From the NCBI GenBank assembly GCA_938014915.1, contig CALLQQ010000030.1, positions 1 through 10,941 on the forward strand: 10,941 nt of DNA, given 5' to 3'. The position numbers and the translations under genes are program-made. This DNA comes from an uncultured Clostridia bacterium. Its GTDB lineage: Bacteria > Bacillota > Clostridia > Oscillospirales > Ruminococcaceae. The notes beneath the pieces were generated by a model. It was not told where the DNA came from and searched no databases. It saw only the letters and a list, made by a program, of their open reading frames with translations. Shown one piece after another: positions 1 through 7,013 of the stretch; the first letter of the stretch is position 1; each line of letters begins with the position of its first letter.

Positions 1-55
1 GTAGAATGAGAAGTTTAAGCCGGTGTTATACCTTATATATAGGGGGGGATATAGG

Positions 56-87
56 GTCGCCATACTGGATTCCTCCAATATGGCGAC
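56..87 (-). repeat. 14-bp inverted repeat with GGAA loop, downstream of the chemoreceptor gene
   Basis: Arms 56-69 and 74-87 are inverted repeats around a 4-base loop. Read as minus-strand RNA, all 14 pairs form, one of them a U-G wobble, and the loop is GGAA, a GNRA-type tetraloop. Read as plus-strand RNA the same position is an A-C mismatch, so the structure favours minus-strand transcription. It lies 10 bases past the chemoreceptor stop codon. No U-tract follows on the minus strand; instead there is a C-rich stretch, including a run of seven C (42-48 on the plus strand). It could be a 3' mRNA stabiliser, a weak or factor-dependent terminator, or a copy of a dispersed palindromic repeat. 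The structure is certain; its function is unknown. Confidence 0.6.
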
Positions 88-97
88 TAATATCATA

Positions 98-2206
98 TTA
101 TTCATTATCCTCGGCTGTATCTTCAATGATTTCTGCATTATCATCAATATCTATGTCGGATTCTTCTATATCTTGATTTTCATCATGCTCAATTTCTTCA
201 TCATGCTCATCTTTATCGCTAATTTCTTCGTGAATAGTCATATTCGTAATTTTGAATTTGCCAACCTCGGCACGCAGAATTGATGATTGGCCAGAAAGTT
301 GCTCGCTGGCTGCGGCACTTTCTTCAGCGGTAGCAGAGTTGTTTTGCACTACTGCTGAAATCTGATCGATTCCTTGTTCAACCTGAGAAATTGCAGTCGC
401 CTGTTCTTCAGATGCCTCGTCAATTTCAACCATGGACGATTTCACATTACTTGTATGCGTCGATACATTTTCAAGGACTTTAGCGGTATTTCTTGCTATA
501 TCTGTACCCACTGCAACTGCGTCAACCGAGCTTTTAATTAAATCGGTAGTTTGTTGAGCCGCATCAGCCGATCTGCTTGCTAAATTCCGCACCTCATCAG
601 CGACAACGGCGAATCCTCTGCCAGCTTCGCCCGCTCTAGCCGCTTCTACCGCAGCATTAAGCGCTAGAATATTTGTTTGGAAAGCTATATCATCTATAAC
701 ATTTATAATTTTTGCAATTTCACTGGACGATCTATTGATATCGTCCATGGCGCTAAGCAACTCGTCCATACGTTTATTACTCTGCTCAACGCCCAATGTA
801 GCCTGCTCAACATATCCCGTTGCAACTCTGACATTGTCAGCATTACTATTTACTTTATCGGATATTTCGGACATAGTAGCAGCAAGTTCCTGTATTGCGC
901 TCGCTTGCTCTGTCGTCCCTTCGGCAAGAGCCTGTGCGCCGCTCGATACTTGTGCCGCCCCAGCATGCACTTGTTCCGATGAGCTATTTATCTCGCCTAA
1001 TGTTCTATTGAGAGATTGTGATATATCAACTAGCGCTTCTTTTATTGGTATGAAATCCCCAATATATTCTTGCTTAATCTCGTTAGTCATATCCCCTTCT
1101 GCCATTAAGGTTAGGTTATCAGAAATATCACCTACATATAGACGTAATGTGTCAATAGTCGATTGTAACGATCTTGCCATTAGACCAATTTCATCATTTG
1201 TTTTGTGCGTGATTTTTTCTATATTAAGATTTCCTTTTGAAAGTTCCGATGTCGCTTCCGCCATTCGTTTAATTGGGTTAACGACGGATTTGCTAATTAT
1301 CCTAACGTAAATAAGTATAACTAAAATAATACACGACACTACTCCAACTGTCGCTATTCCAAGCGTCAATGCTTGTTTATCCCGAATGTTCTGAATTGGC
1401 TTTCCTGCGAAAAGCATTCCAATTGCTTCACCATCGTTATCAATTAACGGCGCATAGCCCGTATAATATTTAATATTATTGATATCGCTTACGGTATAGT
1501 AAGCTTCCTTTTTACCTAAAACACGATTAGAAATATCTGAATCTACTTGCGTACCGACAACTCTTTGTGCGTTATCGGTTATTGTAGTATTTATTCGCTC
1601 ATCATTTAGGAATATTGTAAAGTCACTTTGCAGCGAATCTTTTAGGTCGTCTACTACCGATGGTAAATCAAGTCTATATCCAATTGATATAAGTCCGACA
1701 GTGTTGCCGTCATGATTCTTTAAAGGAGTTGATGCACGCACTGATAATCTAGATTCCGCGCTCGTTTCAAGATATGTATCAGTAGCCCCGCTCATCGCCC
1801 CTGCTATATTTTTTTGCCCACTTAATGAGTCACCGAACTTGTCACTATTTAATCTAGCAAAAACAGTCCCGTCCGCTTCCAGTAGAATGACATTATCAGC
1901 CTTAATTCCCGAACTCTCCACTGCTTGTTTTGCCGTTTCGATAATAAGATCCCTGTCCTTTTGTTCAAATATCGCCATAAGATCAACATTATACGATAAC
2001 GCCTTAGACAATTCCAATGCATCAAGTTTGCGATTCTCTATGTAATTTTCTAGTGCTTCCACTGCAATTTCGGTTTCTTCCTCTAATATCATGTCAATAA
2101 CAATTTTGTTTCCGACATACATTCCTGCATTGCTAATCGTGGTAATAACCACCATGCTTATTATCGCAACAAGTAGAATCTTCAGACTGACCTTTTTAAC
2201 TTTCAT
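98..2206 (-). CDS. Methyl-accepting chemotaxis protein with Cache-type sensor domain
   Basis: A 702-residue transmembrane chemoreceptor that would bind a ligand outside the cell and control CheA/CheW inside. TM1 is at about residues 8-28 and the extracellular Cache-like sensor at about 35-275. TM2 is at about 279-303, followed by HAMP (about 304-357) and the MCP signalling domain (about 400-655). The highly conserved hairpin tip runs about 505-540 and contains DDIAFQTNILALNAA and GRGFAVVADEVR. The ATG at 2206 is chosen because AGGAGG (2214-2219) lies 7 bases upstream; an in-frame ATG at 2251 has no such site. The gene has its own sigma-A-like promoter 91 bases before the start. The last 44 residues are more than half Asp/Glu (24 of 44), and no C-terminal aromatic CheR-tether pentapeptide is seen. 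It lies just downstream of the hydrogenase operon, so an H2 or redox link is possible but is only inferred from position. The family is certain; the ligand is unknown. Confidence 0.96.
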   Translation of the reverse strand: MKVKKVSLKILLVAIISMVVITTISNAGMYVGNKIVIDMILEEETEIAVEALENYIENRKLDALELSKALSYNVDLMAIFEQKDRDLIIETAKQAVESSGIKADNVILLEADGTVFARLNSDKFGDSLSGQKNIAGAMSGATDTYLETSAESRLSVRASTPLKNHDGNTVGLISIGYRLDLPSVVDDLKDSLQSDFTIFLNDERINTTITDNAQRVVGTQVDSDISNRVLGKKEAYYTVSDINNIKYYTGYAPLIDNDGEAIGMLFAGKPIQNIRDKQALTLGIATVGVVSCIILVILIYVRIISKSVVNPIKRMAEATSELSKGNLNIEKITHKTNDEIGLMARSLQSTIDTLRLYVGDISDNLTLMAEGDMTNEIKQEYIGDFIPIKEALVDISQSLNRTLGEINSSSEQVHAGAAQVSSGAQALAEGTTEQASAIQELAATMSEISDKVNSNADNVRVATGYVEQATLGVEQSNKRMDELLSAMDDINRSSSEIAKIINVIDDIAFQTNILALNAAVEAARAGEAGRGFAVVADEVRNLASRSADAAQQTTDLIKSSVDAVAVGTDIARNTAKVLENVSTHTSNVKSSMVEIDEASEEQATAISQVEQGIDQISAVVQNNSATAEESAAASEQLSGQSSILRAEVGKFKITNMTIHEEISDKDEHDEEIEHDENQDIEESDIDIDDNAEIIEDTAEDNE

Positions 2207-2296
2207 TACTTTTCCTCCTGATTTGCAATCGTAAATGCAACGACGCATCATGCATTATGCATATTATATTAGGTAACATTTCTAAGTATCAAGTTT

Positions 2297-2325
2297 ATTA
2301 TAAGTTAAAACCGTGACAAAGTCAA
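2297..2325 (-). promoter_or_regulatory. Sigma-A-type promoter of the chemoreceptor gene
   Basis: On the minus strand the -35 box is TTGACT (2320-2325), the spacer is 17 bases and the -10 box is TATAAT (2297-2302). This is one base from full consensus. Transcription should start near 2290, giving a leader of roughly 84 bases before the ATG at 2206. No terminator is evident between the hydrogenase stop (2375) and this promoter, so read-through from the operon upstream is also possible. No SigD-type motility promoter was recognised here. Confidence 0.8.
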
Positions 2326-2374
2326 TGCATTTTTCCATTTTTATTAAGAATTCGACTACTTTACTAATATTGCG

Positions 2375-3823
2375 CTACTTACGAATCAGGTTAATTTTAG
2401 AAAAGTCATGTGTTTGGAGGTTCTCATCAATTGAACGGTCATCTGCCTGCGCCATTAATTTCTTGCGGTTATTCATCGTCTGCCTTAATGGCAATATGCC
2501 TACGGGCCCAGCTATGCAACCATTTTCACAAGCCATACCCTCAACGAATGTTTCGTTAAGTCGTCCTGCTCCAAGCATTTGCAATGCTTTTTTGCATTCT
2601 CTTGCTCCATCGCATTTAATGTATGAAAAAGGTTTGTTGTAATTTTCTTCTTCAAGGACTCTCACCACTGCGCCTACCACGCCACCGCTGAGCGCAAAGC
2701 CTTTTCCGAATTTGCTTGCATCATTGCTGTCGGCGCTCTGCGGGTCAAAGCTGCTAACATCAATGTCCCTCGCCTCGAACATTGCCGATAATTCTTCAAA
2801 GCTAAGTACATAGTCGGCACTATCGGGAACAGTTCTCGCCTCTTGCTTTTTTGCTATGCACGGGCCAATGAAAACGACTATCCCGTTCGGGACTTTATCC
2901 CTTATATATCTTGCCGTTACTGCCATTGGTGATGCGGTGTGCGAAACATTATTAAGCACACGGGGGAAGTGCTTTTCCACCATGTTGTAAAATGCCGGGC
3001 AACATGATGTTGTTAACTTGCCATCATTTTCGATTGCGTCCTTTAACTCCTGTGCCTCATGTTGTGCAACAGCATCAGCGCCGAGAGCAACCTCAACAGA
3101 ATCGGCAAAGCCGAGTTCCTTCAGCCCCTGAGATATTTGTGCTATATTGGCATCGCCAAATTGCCCCTCAATTGCAGGAGCGAAAATTGCATATACGGGT
3201 CGCTTTCCTTTTATATTATCTATCACATCGACAATGCTCGATACATCAGTAATAGCCCCGAATGGGCAGTCATTCGTACATGCACCGCAGCTAATGCATC
3301 TATCGTATTTTATTTCGGCATGCTTATTTTCATCAATGCTAATCGCATCTACCGGACATGAACGCAGGCATGGGCGGAGTGTATCCGATATAGCATTATA
3401 AGGGCATGCCTTAACGCATCGTCCGCATTCTTTGCATTTATCAGGATCTATGTATGCACCTTTACCCGTTATTGAAATTGCACCGAACGGACATTCGGTA
3501 ACGCATTTTTTCGCTACACATCTTTGGCAGTTCTCGGTAACTGTATAACGATTAATCGGGCAACCCTCACAAGCATCTGCGAGAACTACCACAACGCCAT
3601 CTTGCGACGTTTTACCCGTTGCCGCTCTTATACGCTGACGAAGAATCTCCCTCTCCTTATATACACAACAGCGGAATTTTGCCTCTTTACCCGGTATGAT
3701 CTGATATGGTAAGTCGTCTTTGCCCTCTTCAAGCATATCGTTATAGGCTAGTTTTGCTACTCCTTTTAACACTTCATATTTTAGTTGTCTTACATCATTT
3801 CCAAAATCTATCTTCGTTCCCAT
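2375..3823 (-). CDS. Ferredoxin-rich [FeFe] hydrogenase, group B type
   Basis: A 482-residue cytoplasmic iron hydrogenase, expected to interconvert protons and H2 using low-potential electrons. The N-terminal half is packed with Fe-S motifs. These include CEGCP (85-89), cysteines 99/102/107/111, cysteines 130/133/136/140, C152 and C156, and cysteines 176/179/182/186. All three H-cluster motifs are present: TSCCP (272-276), GPCIAKKQE (320-328) and EGMACENGC (428-436), with cysteines 274, 275, 322, 432 and 436 retained. The GPC form of the second motif and the N-terminal RCCVYKERE (51-59) fit group B rather than classical group A enzymes, which have MPC. It keeps the Met before the Ala-Cys pair in the third motif, unlike HydS in this operon, so it is more likely catalytic. 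The start lies 2 bases past the preceding stop and has only a weak, distant AAAGGA, which suggests translational coupling. Maturases HydE/F/G are not in the window. The physiological electron partner is unknown. Confidence 0.93.
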   Translation of the reverse strand: MGTKIDFGNDVRQLKYEVLKGVAKLAYNDMLEEGKDDLPYQIIPGKEAKFRCCVYKEREILRQRIRAATGKTSQDGVVVVLADACEGCPINRYTVTENCQRCVAKKCVTECPFGAISITGKGAYIDPDKCKECGRCVKACPYNAISDTLRPCLRSCPVDAISIDENKHAEIKYDRCISCGACTNDCPFGAITDVSSIVDVIDNIKGKRPVYAIFAPAIEGQFGDANIAQISQGLKELGFADSVEVALGADAVAQHEAQELKDAIENDGKLTTSCCPAFYNMVEKHFPRVLNNVSHTASPMAVTARYIRDKVPNGIVVFIGPCIAKKQEARTVPDSADYVLSFEELSAMFEARDIDVSSFDPQSADSNDASKFGKGFALSGGVVGAVVRVLEEENYNKPFSYIKCDGARECKKALQMLGAGRLNETFVEGMACENGCIAGPVGILPLRQTMNNRKKLMAQADDRSIDENLQTHDFSKINLIRK

Positions 3824-3825
3824 AT

Positions 3826-4080
3826 CTAATAATATGTCCTTTCAACCTTTTTACCCATCTTCTCTACTAGTTCTATTAGTTGATTAATTAGCTTCTGCTT
3901 TATGCTCAAATCCGATGGTAAATTCGGATTCTGGTGTGCTGGATTTATCGCCGTTCCGATAAAAAGCCTTAAATGTGTGCAGTCTTCAAGCAGCATTTTC
4001 GCTAGTCTAGAGGCGCCATTATCTTTATCAAGATTACGAAAATAATATAGATCGGAGTCGGTGTCCTGATATTCCTCCAA
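3826..4080 (-). CDS. C-terminal part of the hydrogenase-linked SpoIIE-type phosphatase, cut off by an in-frame stop
   Basis: This is an 84-codon frame in the same reading frame as the phosphatase gene before it, separated only by TAA (4084-4086) and one ATA codon. Its first possible start is TTG at 4080. No Shine-Dalgarno site precedes that TTG; the GGAGG seen here lies just after it, with no start codon at a usable distance. The peptide is coherent: an acidic linker, then GASRLAKMLLEDCTHLRLF (22-40), NPAHQNP (46-52) and a Lys/Glu-rich helical end. From memory of the family, this is the usual C-terminus of the phosphatases found beside sensory hydrogenases, where it is continuous with the rest. 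Reading through the stop would give about 390 codons. It is therefore best treated as the detached tail of one gene, either a recent nonsense mutation, a read-through product or a reinitiated small protein. It is not an independent known family. Confidence 0.72.
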   Translation of the reverse strand: MEEYQDTDSDLYYFRNLDKDNGASRLAKMLLEDCTHLRLFIGTAINPAHQNPNLPSDLSIKQKLINQLIELVEKMGKKVERTYY

Positions 4081-4083
4081 TAT

Positions 4084-4086
4084 TTA
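4084..4086 (-). other. In-frame TAA interrupting the phosphatase gene
   Basis: The codons across the junction read ACG GTC TAA ATA TTG GAG GAA. Removing the TAA would join residues LTLSRTV to ILEEYQ in one frame, so a single base change from GAA, CAA or AAA would explain it. Both sides look intact, with no second stop or frameshift down to 3826. This points to a recent substitution, a sequencing or assembly error, or a tolerated or suppressed stop. Confidence 0.75.
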
Positions 4087-4998
4087 GACCGTCCTGCTCA
4101 AAGTCAATACACCCTCGGTAACTAGATCAATTCCTTGAATACTCGCCGTTGGTGGAAGTGTCGGATCCGTATATTCAAGCGATGTCTTTATTTCACGGTG
4201 AAGTTCCCGTGAAACGATATTGGCAGTTGTTCCGCCGCAAATTGCCTTATTCCCTGGTGAGCGCATAAAATCACGCACCATCTCATGGTCCCTATCCCTG
4301 TCGACGGGCGGACCAGTTAAGATATTAACTGCTTTCTTTGTGGCAATTCTCGCTATCATTACCGTGGCATCATCGCCGGGCTTATCCATGTACAATTCGT
4401 TCACCGCTTGTGATAGCGACAATGCTAATCTAGGTGCGGATAACCCCTCTGTTGCAGAATTTGCAAGCCATGCGGCGACACTATCCCATGTCCAGCCGAA
4501 GTTGAGCGTTGCTCCGACACCGGCATATACAACGCCGTCGCTTATCATAGCTAGAACATCGCCAGGCATTACGGTGAATTTCGTTTCGTACACGCCTTTG
4601 CCTGCGTATTCCTTATATTCGTATGGGAGTTTAAGAATCTCGCCATCACGAATGAATATGCAAAAAGGATTGTCGAATTCGACTAAATAACCTTGACCAT
4701 CATTAGAAATATGCAATATGCTAAATGTAGAATACGCCATCTTACGCACATTGCATACGGGCAAAGTGCTGACTATCGTTTCCACCGCCTGCTCGACGGT
4801 TGCGCCTTCTACTAACATTGTAGATATAATGCGGCTAGTTAGAGTTGATAAGATATTTGCTTTTACACCGCTGCCAAGCCCATCGGCTAGAACCATTATC
4901 GCTGAATCCGCCGTCCTGACTATATCCACCTTATCCCCACATAACTGTTCGCCATATTTGTTCAAACTCTTATATGCTGCATCAATGTGAATATTCAT
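4084..4998 (-). CDS. SpoIIE/PP2C-type serine/threonine phosphatase, main part (hydrogenase-linked)
   Basis: A 304-residue soluble phosphatase of the metal-dependent PP2C/SpoIIE fold, expected to dephosphorylate a Ser/Thr-phosphorylated partner. Metal-binding motifs are ADGLGSG (38-44), SDG (153-155) and PGDDATV (207-213), so Asp39, Asp154 and Asp209/210 are in place. After the catalytic domain (to about residue 220) comes a second conserved section with LTGPP (227-231), ICGGTTANIVSRE (253-265) and GIDLVTEGVLTLSR (289-302), which is not part of the core fold. The ATG overlaps the HydS stop as ATGA, and GGAG lies 7 bases before it. The gene ends at a TAA, while the expected last 85 or so residues continue in frame after it (3826-4080). 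The position between a PAS-bearing sensory hydrogenase and a catalytic-type hydrogenase suggests it relays the HydS signal. No kinase or anti-sigma partner is visible. The family is clear; the substrate is unknown. Confidence 0.92.
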   Translation of the reverse strand: MNIHIDAAYKSLNKYGEQLCGDKVDIVRTADSAIMVLADGLGSGVKANILSTLTSRIISTMLVEGATVEQAVETIVSTLPVCNVRKMAYSTFSILHISNDGQGYLVEFDNPFCIFIRDGEILKLPYEYKEYAGKGVYETKFTVMPGDVLAMISDGVVYAGVGATLNFGWTWDSVAAWLANSATEGLSAPRLALSLSQAVNELYMDKPGDDATVMIARIATKKAVNILTGPPVDRDRDHEMVRDFMRSPGNKAICGGTTANIVSRELHREIKTSLEYTDPTLPPTASIQGIDLVTEGVLTLSRTV

Positions 4999-6710
4999 AT
5001 ATCTTCTCCGTTATATACAATCATATCTTTCAGTTTCGTTAATGTTACTTTTGTTTCGGCAGTAGTTTCACCAAGCAGGCTGGCAATCTCTTGAGCGACG
5101 ACCATTTGCTTATTTATCACCTTTTGGGCCATGCCAATTGTATCAACTCTTAATTTATACAAATTCTCCTTAGATTCTTCATCTTTAGTAATGTCCTTGA
5201 AAATTCCCATCACGATATTATCATGTTCTATATAAATGATGCTTTGTTGCGTTACCATATCGTATTCATCATAGAAAACTTTTTTATCGTAAATAGAGTG
5301 TTTTGTGTCAAATACAAATTCAAAATCAGCTGTATCTATCAGCTCATATAGCCCTTTTTCAAGTGCTTCACGGCGGGATATGCCGAATGTTTTCTGCGCC
5401 GCCTCATTGAACTCAATTATGTTAAGTTCTTTATCTACCATGATAGTAATATTCGGTGTTTCCGATAGAACATAGTTAGATAGTGATTCAGCACGCTCTT
5501 TCATAAAAGGCATGCACATTGTTAAATCAGCTTTACCCTGATACACTGCTATCGCCTTTTCCCTGCAAGAAGGATAGCCGCATGAGCCGCAGTTCAATTC
5601 TTGCTGCTCGTTCTCTTTGCCAATTTGTCTGAGAATTGCTCTTATCGTTTTTTCTTCAGGCATATCTACATTGCCGTGCCTGCTCACCATATCTTTATGT
5701 AATGGGACTTCATCGGTATAGTCGGGGTATTCCGCGCCATCACCTTTTTGCAAATTCCGTACTTTGAGGTCGTCAATAAAGCGATTCCGTGCTCTATCCC
5801 CTTTAGCAGAACCATTGACGCAACCGCCAACGCACGCACTCATCTCAATAAAACATCTATCCAGAAAGCTGCCATTACTGAGCGCCTTAAAAAGCTCCTT
5901 GCAGTTGTCAATGCCATCGACACTAATGAAACTATAATTATTATCGTCACCAAGAGTTTTAACCGTCTTTAAAATTCCACCCGGTATCGGATATAATTTT
6001 GCCACCTTAGGATCGGCATTGATGAATTCGCCTTTTTCACAACTTGCTATATCTATATCGTTTTCATTAAACCATACAACTAAATCATCGAATGTTAGAA
6101 CGGCATCAATCTTAGTATCATGGCGAATGTCTTTCTTCTCTCTTTTTTTCGCTATGCAAGGACCAACGAACACGATTTTAACATCCTGCCCGTATCTTTG
6201 ACGCAGAAGGGATCCGTGCGCTATCATCGGCGATACTACTGGTGCTAGATACTTCACTACATCGGGGTAGTATTTCTCCACCATATCATTCACTACGGGG
6301 CAACAAGTCGTAATGATGTTTCTTTGCTCCCCGTCACAGATCAGCCGATGATATTCATTTGAAACGAATGCGGCGCCCTCCGATGTTTCCGACACACCAT
6401 ATACGCCTAATTTGCTAAATGCCGTCGCCATTTGCTCGGGGGATTCCATCTCGAACAATCCCACATAGGACGGCGCTAACGAAACAAGAACACGCTCCCC
6501 ATCGGCAATATATCTCTTGACCTTATCTAATTCACTTGAAACCGTCTTAGCATTTTGCGGACACTCAGCTACGCATTTACCGCATAGGACACAATCGTTA
6601 TCAATAATTTTCGCCTGCGAATCTTCAAACTTAATCGATTTCACAGGGCAAGTGCGTATACATTTATAGCAGTTTTTGCAGTTCGCTTTCTGCTGTCCGA
6701 TTATCTTCAT
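4995..6710 (-). CDS. hydS: Sensory [FeFe] hydrogenase with PAS domain (HydS, group C type)
   Basis: A 571-residue cytoplasmic sensor-type hydrogenase. The domain order is two N-terminal 4Fe-4S clusters (cysteines 11/14/17/21 and 40/43/46/50), an H-cluster domain (about 70-310), a Cx2Cx4Cx16C Fe-S module (374, 377, 382, 399), a PAS domain (about 412-510) and a helical end. H-cluster motifs are TTCCP (134-138), GPCIAKKRE (183-191) and EMSACVGGC (289-297), with all ligand cysteines present. Relative to classical catalytic enzymes the Met of MPC is Gly183, and the Met two residues before the third-motif Cys is Ser291. Known PAS-bearing group C hydrogenases are regarded as H2 or redox sensors with low turnover, and the C3 type sits beside phosphatases, as here. 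GGAGGTG lies 8 bases before the ATG, which overlaps the previous stop as ATGA; the end overlaps the phosphatase start the same way. The domain assignment is firm; the sensory role follows from family and context. Confidence 0.93.
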   Translation of the reverse strand: MKIIGQQKANCKNCYKCIRTCPVKSIKFEDSQAKIIDNDCVLCGKCVAECPQNAKTVSSELDKVKRYIADGERVLVSLAPSYVGLFEMESPEQMATAFSKLGVYGVSETSEGAAFVSNEYHRLICDGEQRNIITTCCPVVNDMVEKYYPDVVKYLAPVVSPMIAHGSLLRQRYGQDVKIVFVGPCIAKKREKKDIRHDTKIDAVLTFDDLVVWFNENDIDIASCEKGEFINADPKVAKLYPIPGGILKTVKTLGDDNNYSFISVDGIDNCKELFKALSNGSFLDRCFIEMSACVGGCVNGSAKGDRARNRFIDDLKVRNLQKGDGAEYPDYTDEVPLHKDMVSRHGNVDMPEEKTIRAILRQIGKENEQQELNCGSCGYPSCREKAIAVYQGKADLTMCMPFMKERAESLSNYVLSETPNITIMVDKELNIIEFNEAAQKTFGISRREALEKGLYELIDTADFEFVFDTKHSIYDKKVFYDEYDMVTQQSIIYIEHDNIVMGIFKDITKDEESKENLYKLRVDTIGMAQKVINKQMVVAQEIASLLGETTAETKVTLTKLKDMIVYNGEDI

Positions 6711-6997
6711 TTATTAAGCACCTCCATAACTTCTTCTTCAAAAAATGACTCCGTGGTTGATGGTGTTAGAGAAAATTTCTTCCCGTTAACGCTTACACAC
6801 ACGCCATTCGTACATTCACCCATGCAGAAAGATCCGCTTAGATTAACCTTGTCGCCGACCCCTTTACTAACGACAAGTTTTTCTAGGATTTGAACTACGT
6901 CCTTTGAACCTCGCAAATGGCATGAACTCCCTATGCAAACTATTAATTCAAGCTTCTTATCGTTCATTCTATCTTTTCTATGTATATTGTCCGTCAT
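6707..6997 (-). CDS. Thioredoxin-like [2Fe-2S] ferredoxin (NuoE/HoxE C-terminal type)
   Basis: A 96-residue small electron carrier with the thioredoxin-like [2Fe-2S] pattern Cx4C...Cx3C: C21, C26, C58 and C62. Further motifs are CIGSSCHLRGS (21-31) and FCMGECTNGVCV (57-68). Related domains are the cluster-bearing part of NuoE/HoxE and of the small subunits of bifurcating hydrogenases. Here it stands alone, without a flavin/NADH-binding NuoF-type partner, so it may pass electrons to or from HydS or the group B hydrogenase. The ATG at 6997 is preferred because GGGAG lies 8 bases upstream; an in-frame ATG at 6967 has only a weak site. It is the first gene of the operon, about 32 bases downstream of the predicted transcription start, and its TGA overlaps the HydS ATG. 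Confidence 0.9.
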   Translation of the reverse strand: MTDNIHRKDRMNDKKLELIVCIGSSCHLRGSKDVVQILEKLVVSKGVGDKVNLSGSFCMGECTNGVCVSVNGKKFSLTPSTTESFFEEEVMEVLNK

Positions 6998-7013
6998 ACT
7001 GCCCTCTCCCTAA

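Noticed and set aside
69..81. 13-base match between the hairpin loop region and the phosphatase junction at 4071-4083
   Set aside because: The shared piece is short and the rest of the hairpin is absent at 4071, so it is probably chance.
56..87. Calling the hairpin a rho-independent terminator
   Set aside because: There is no U-tract on either strand immediately after the stem.
23..283. 86-codon plus-strand frame over the window start
   Set aside because: It crosses the hairpin and the antisense of the acidic receptor tail. Its Ile/Phe-rich content follows from reading acidic codons backwards.
735..1310. 191-codon plus-strand open frame inside the chemoreceptor gene
   Set aside because: It is antisense to a clear MCP domain, has Ser/Leu/Ile-rich composition typical of a shadow frame, and resembles no family.
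2207..2251. Longer chemoreceptor starting at ATG 2251
   Set aside because: The extra 15 residues include the ribosome site itself (AGGAGG 2214-2219), which serves the ATG at 2206.
2235..2262. Palindromic ATGCATTATGCAT and nearby inverted AATGCA/TGCATT in the chemoreceptor leader
   Set aside because: The pairs are short and AT-rich. I recognise no operator or riboswitch, and chance is likely.
4220..4690. 156-codon plus-strand open frame inside the phosphatase gene
   Set aside because: It lies opposite a gene with intact catalytic motifs and has no recognisable domain.
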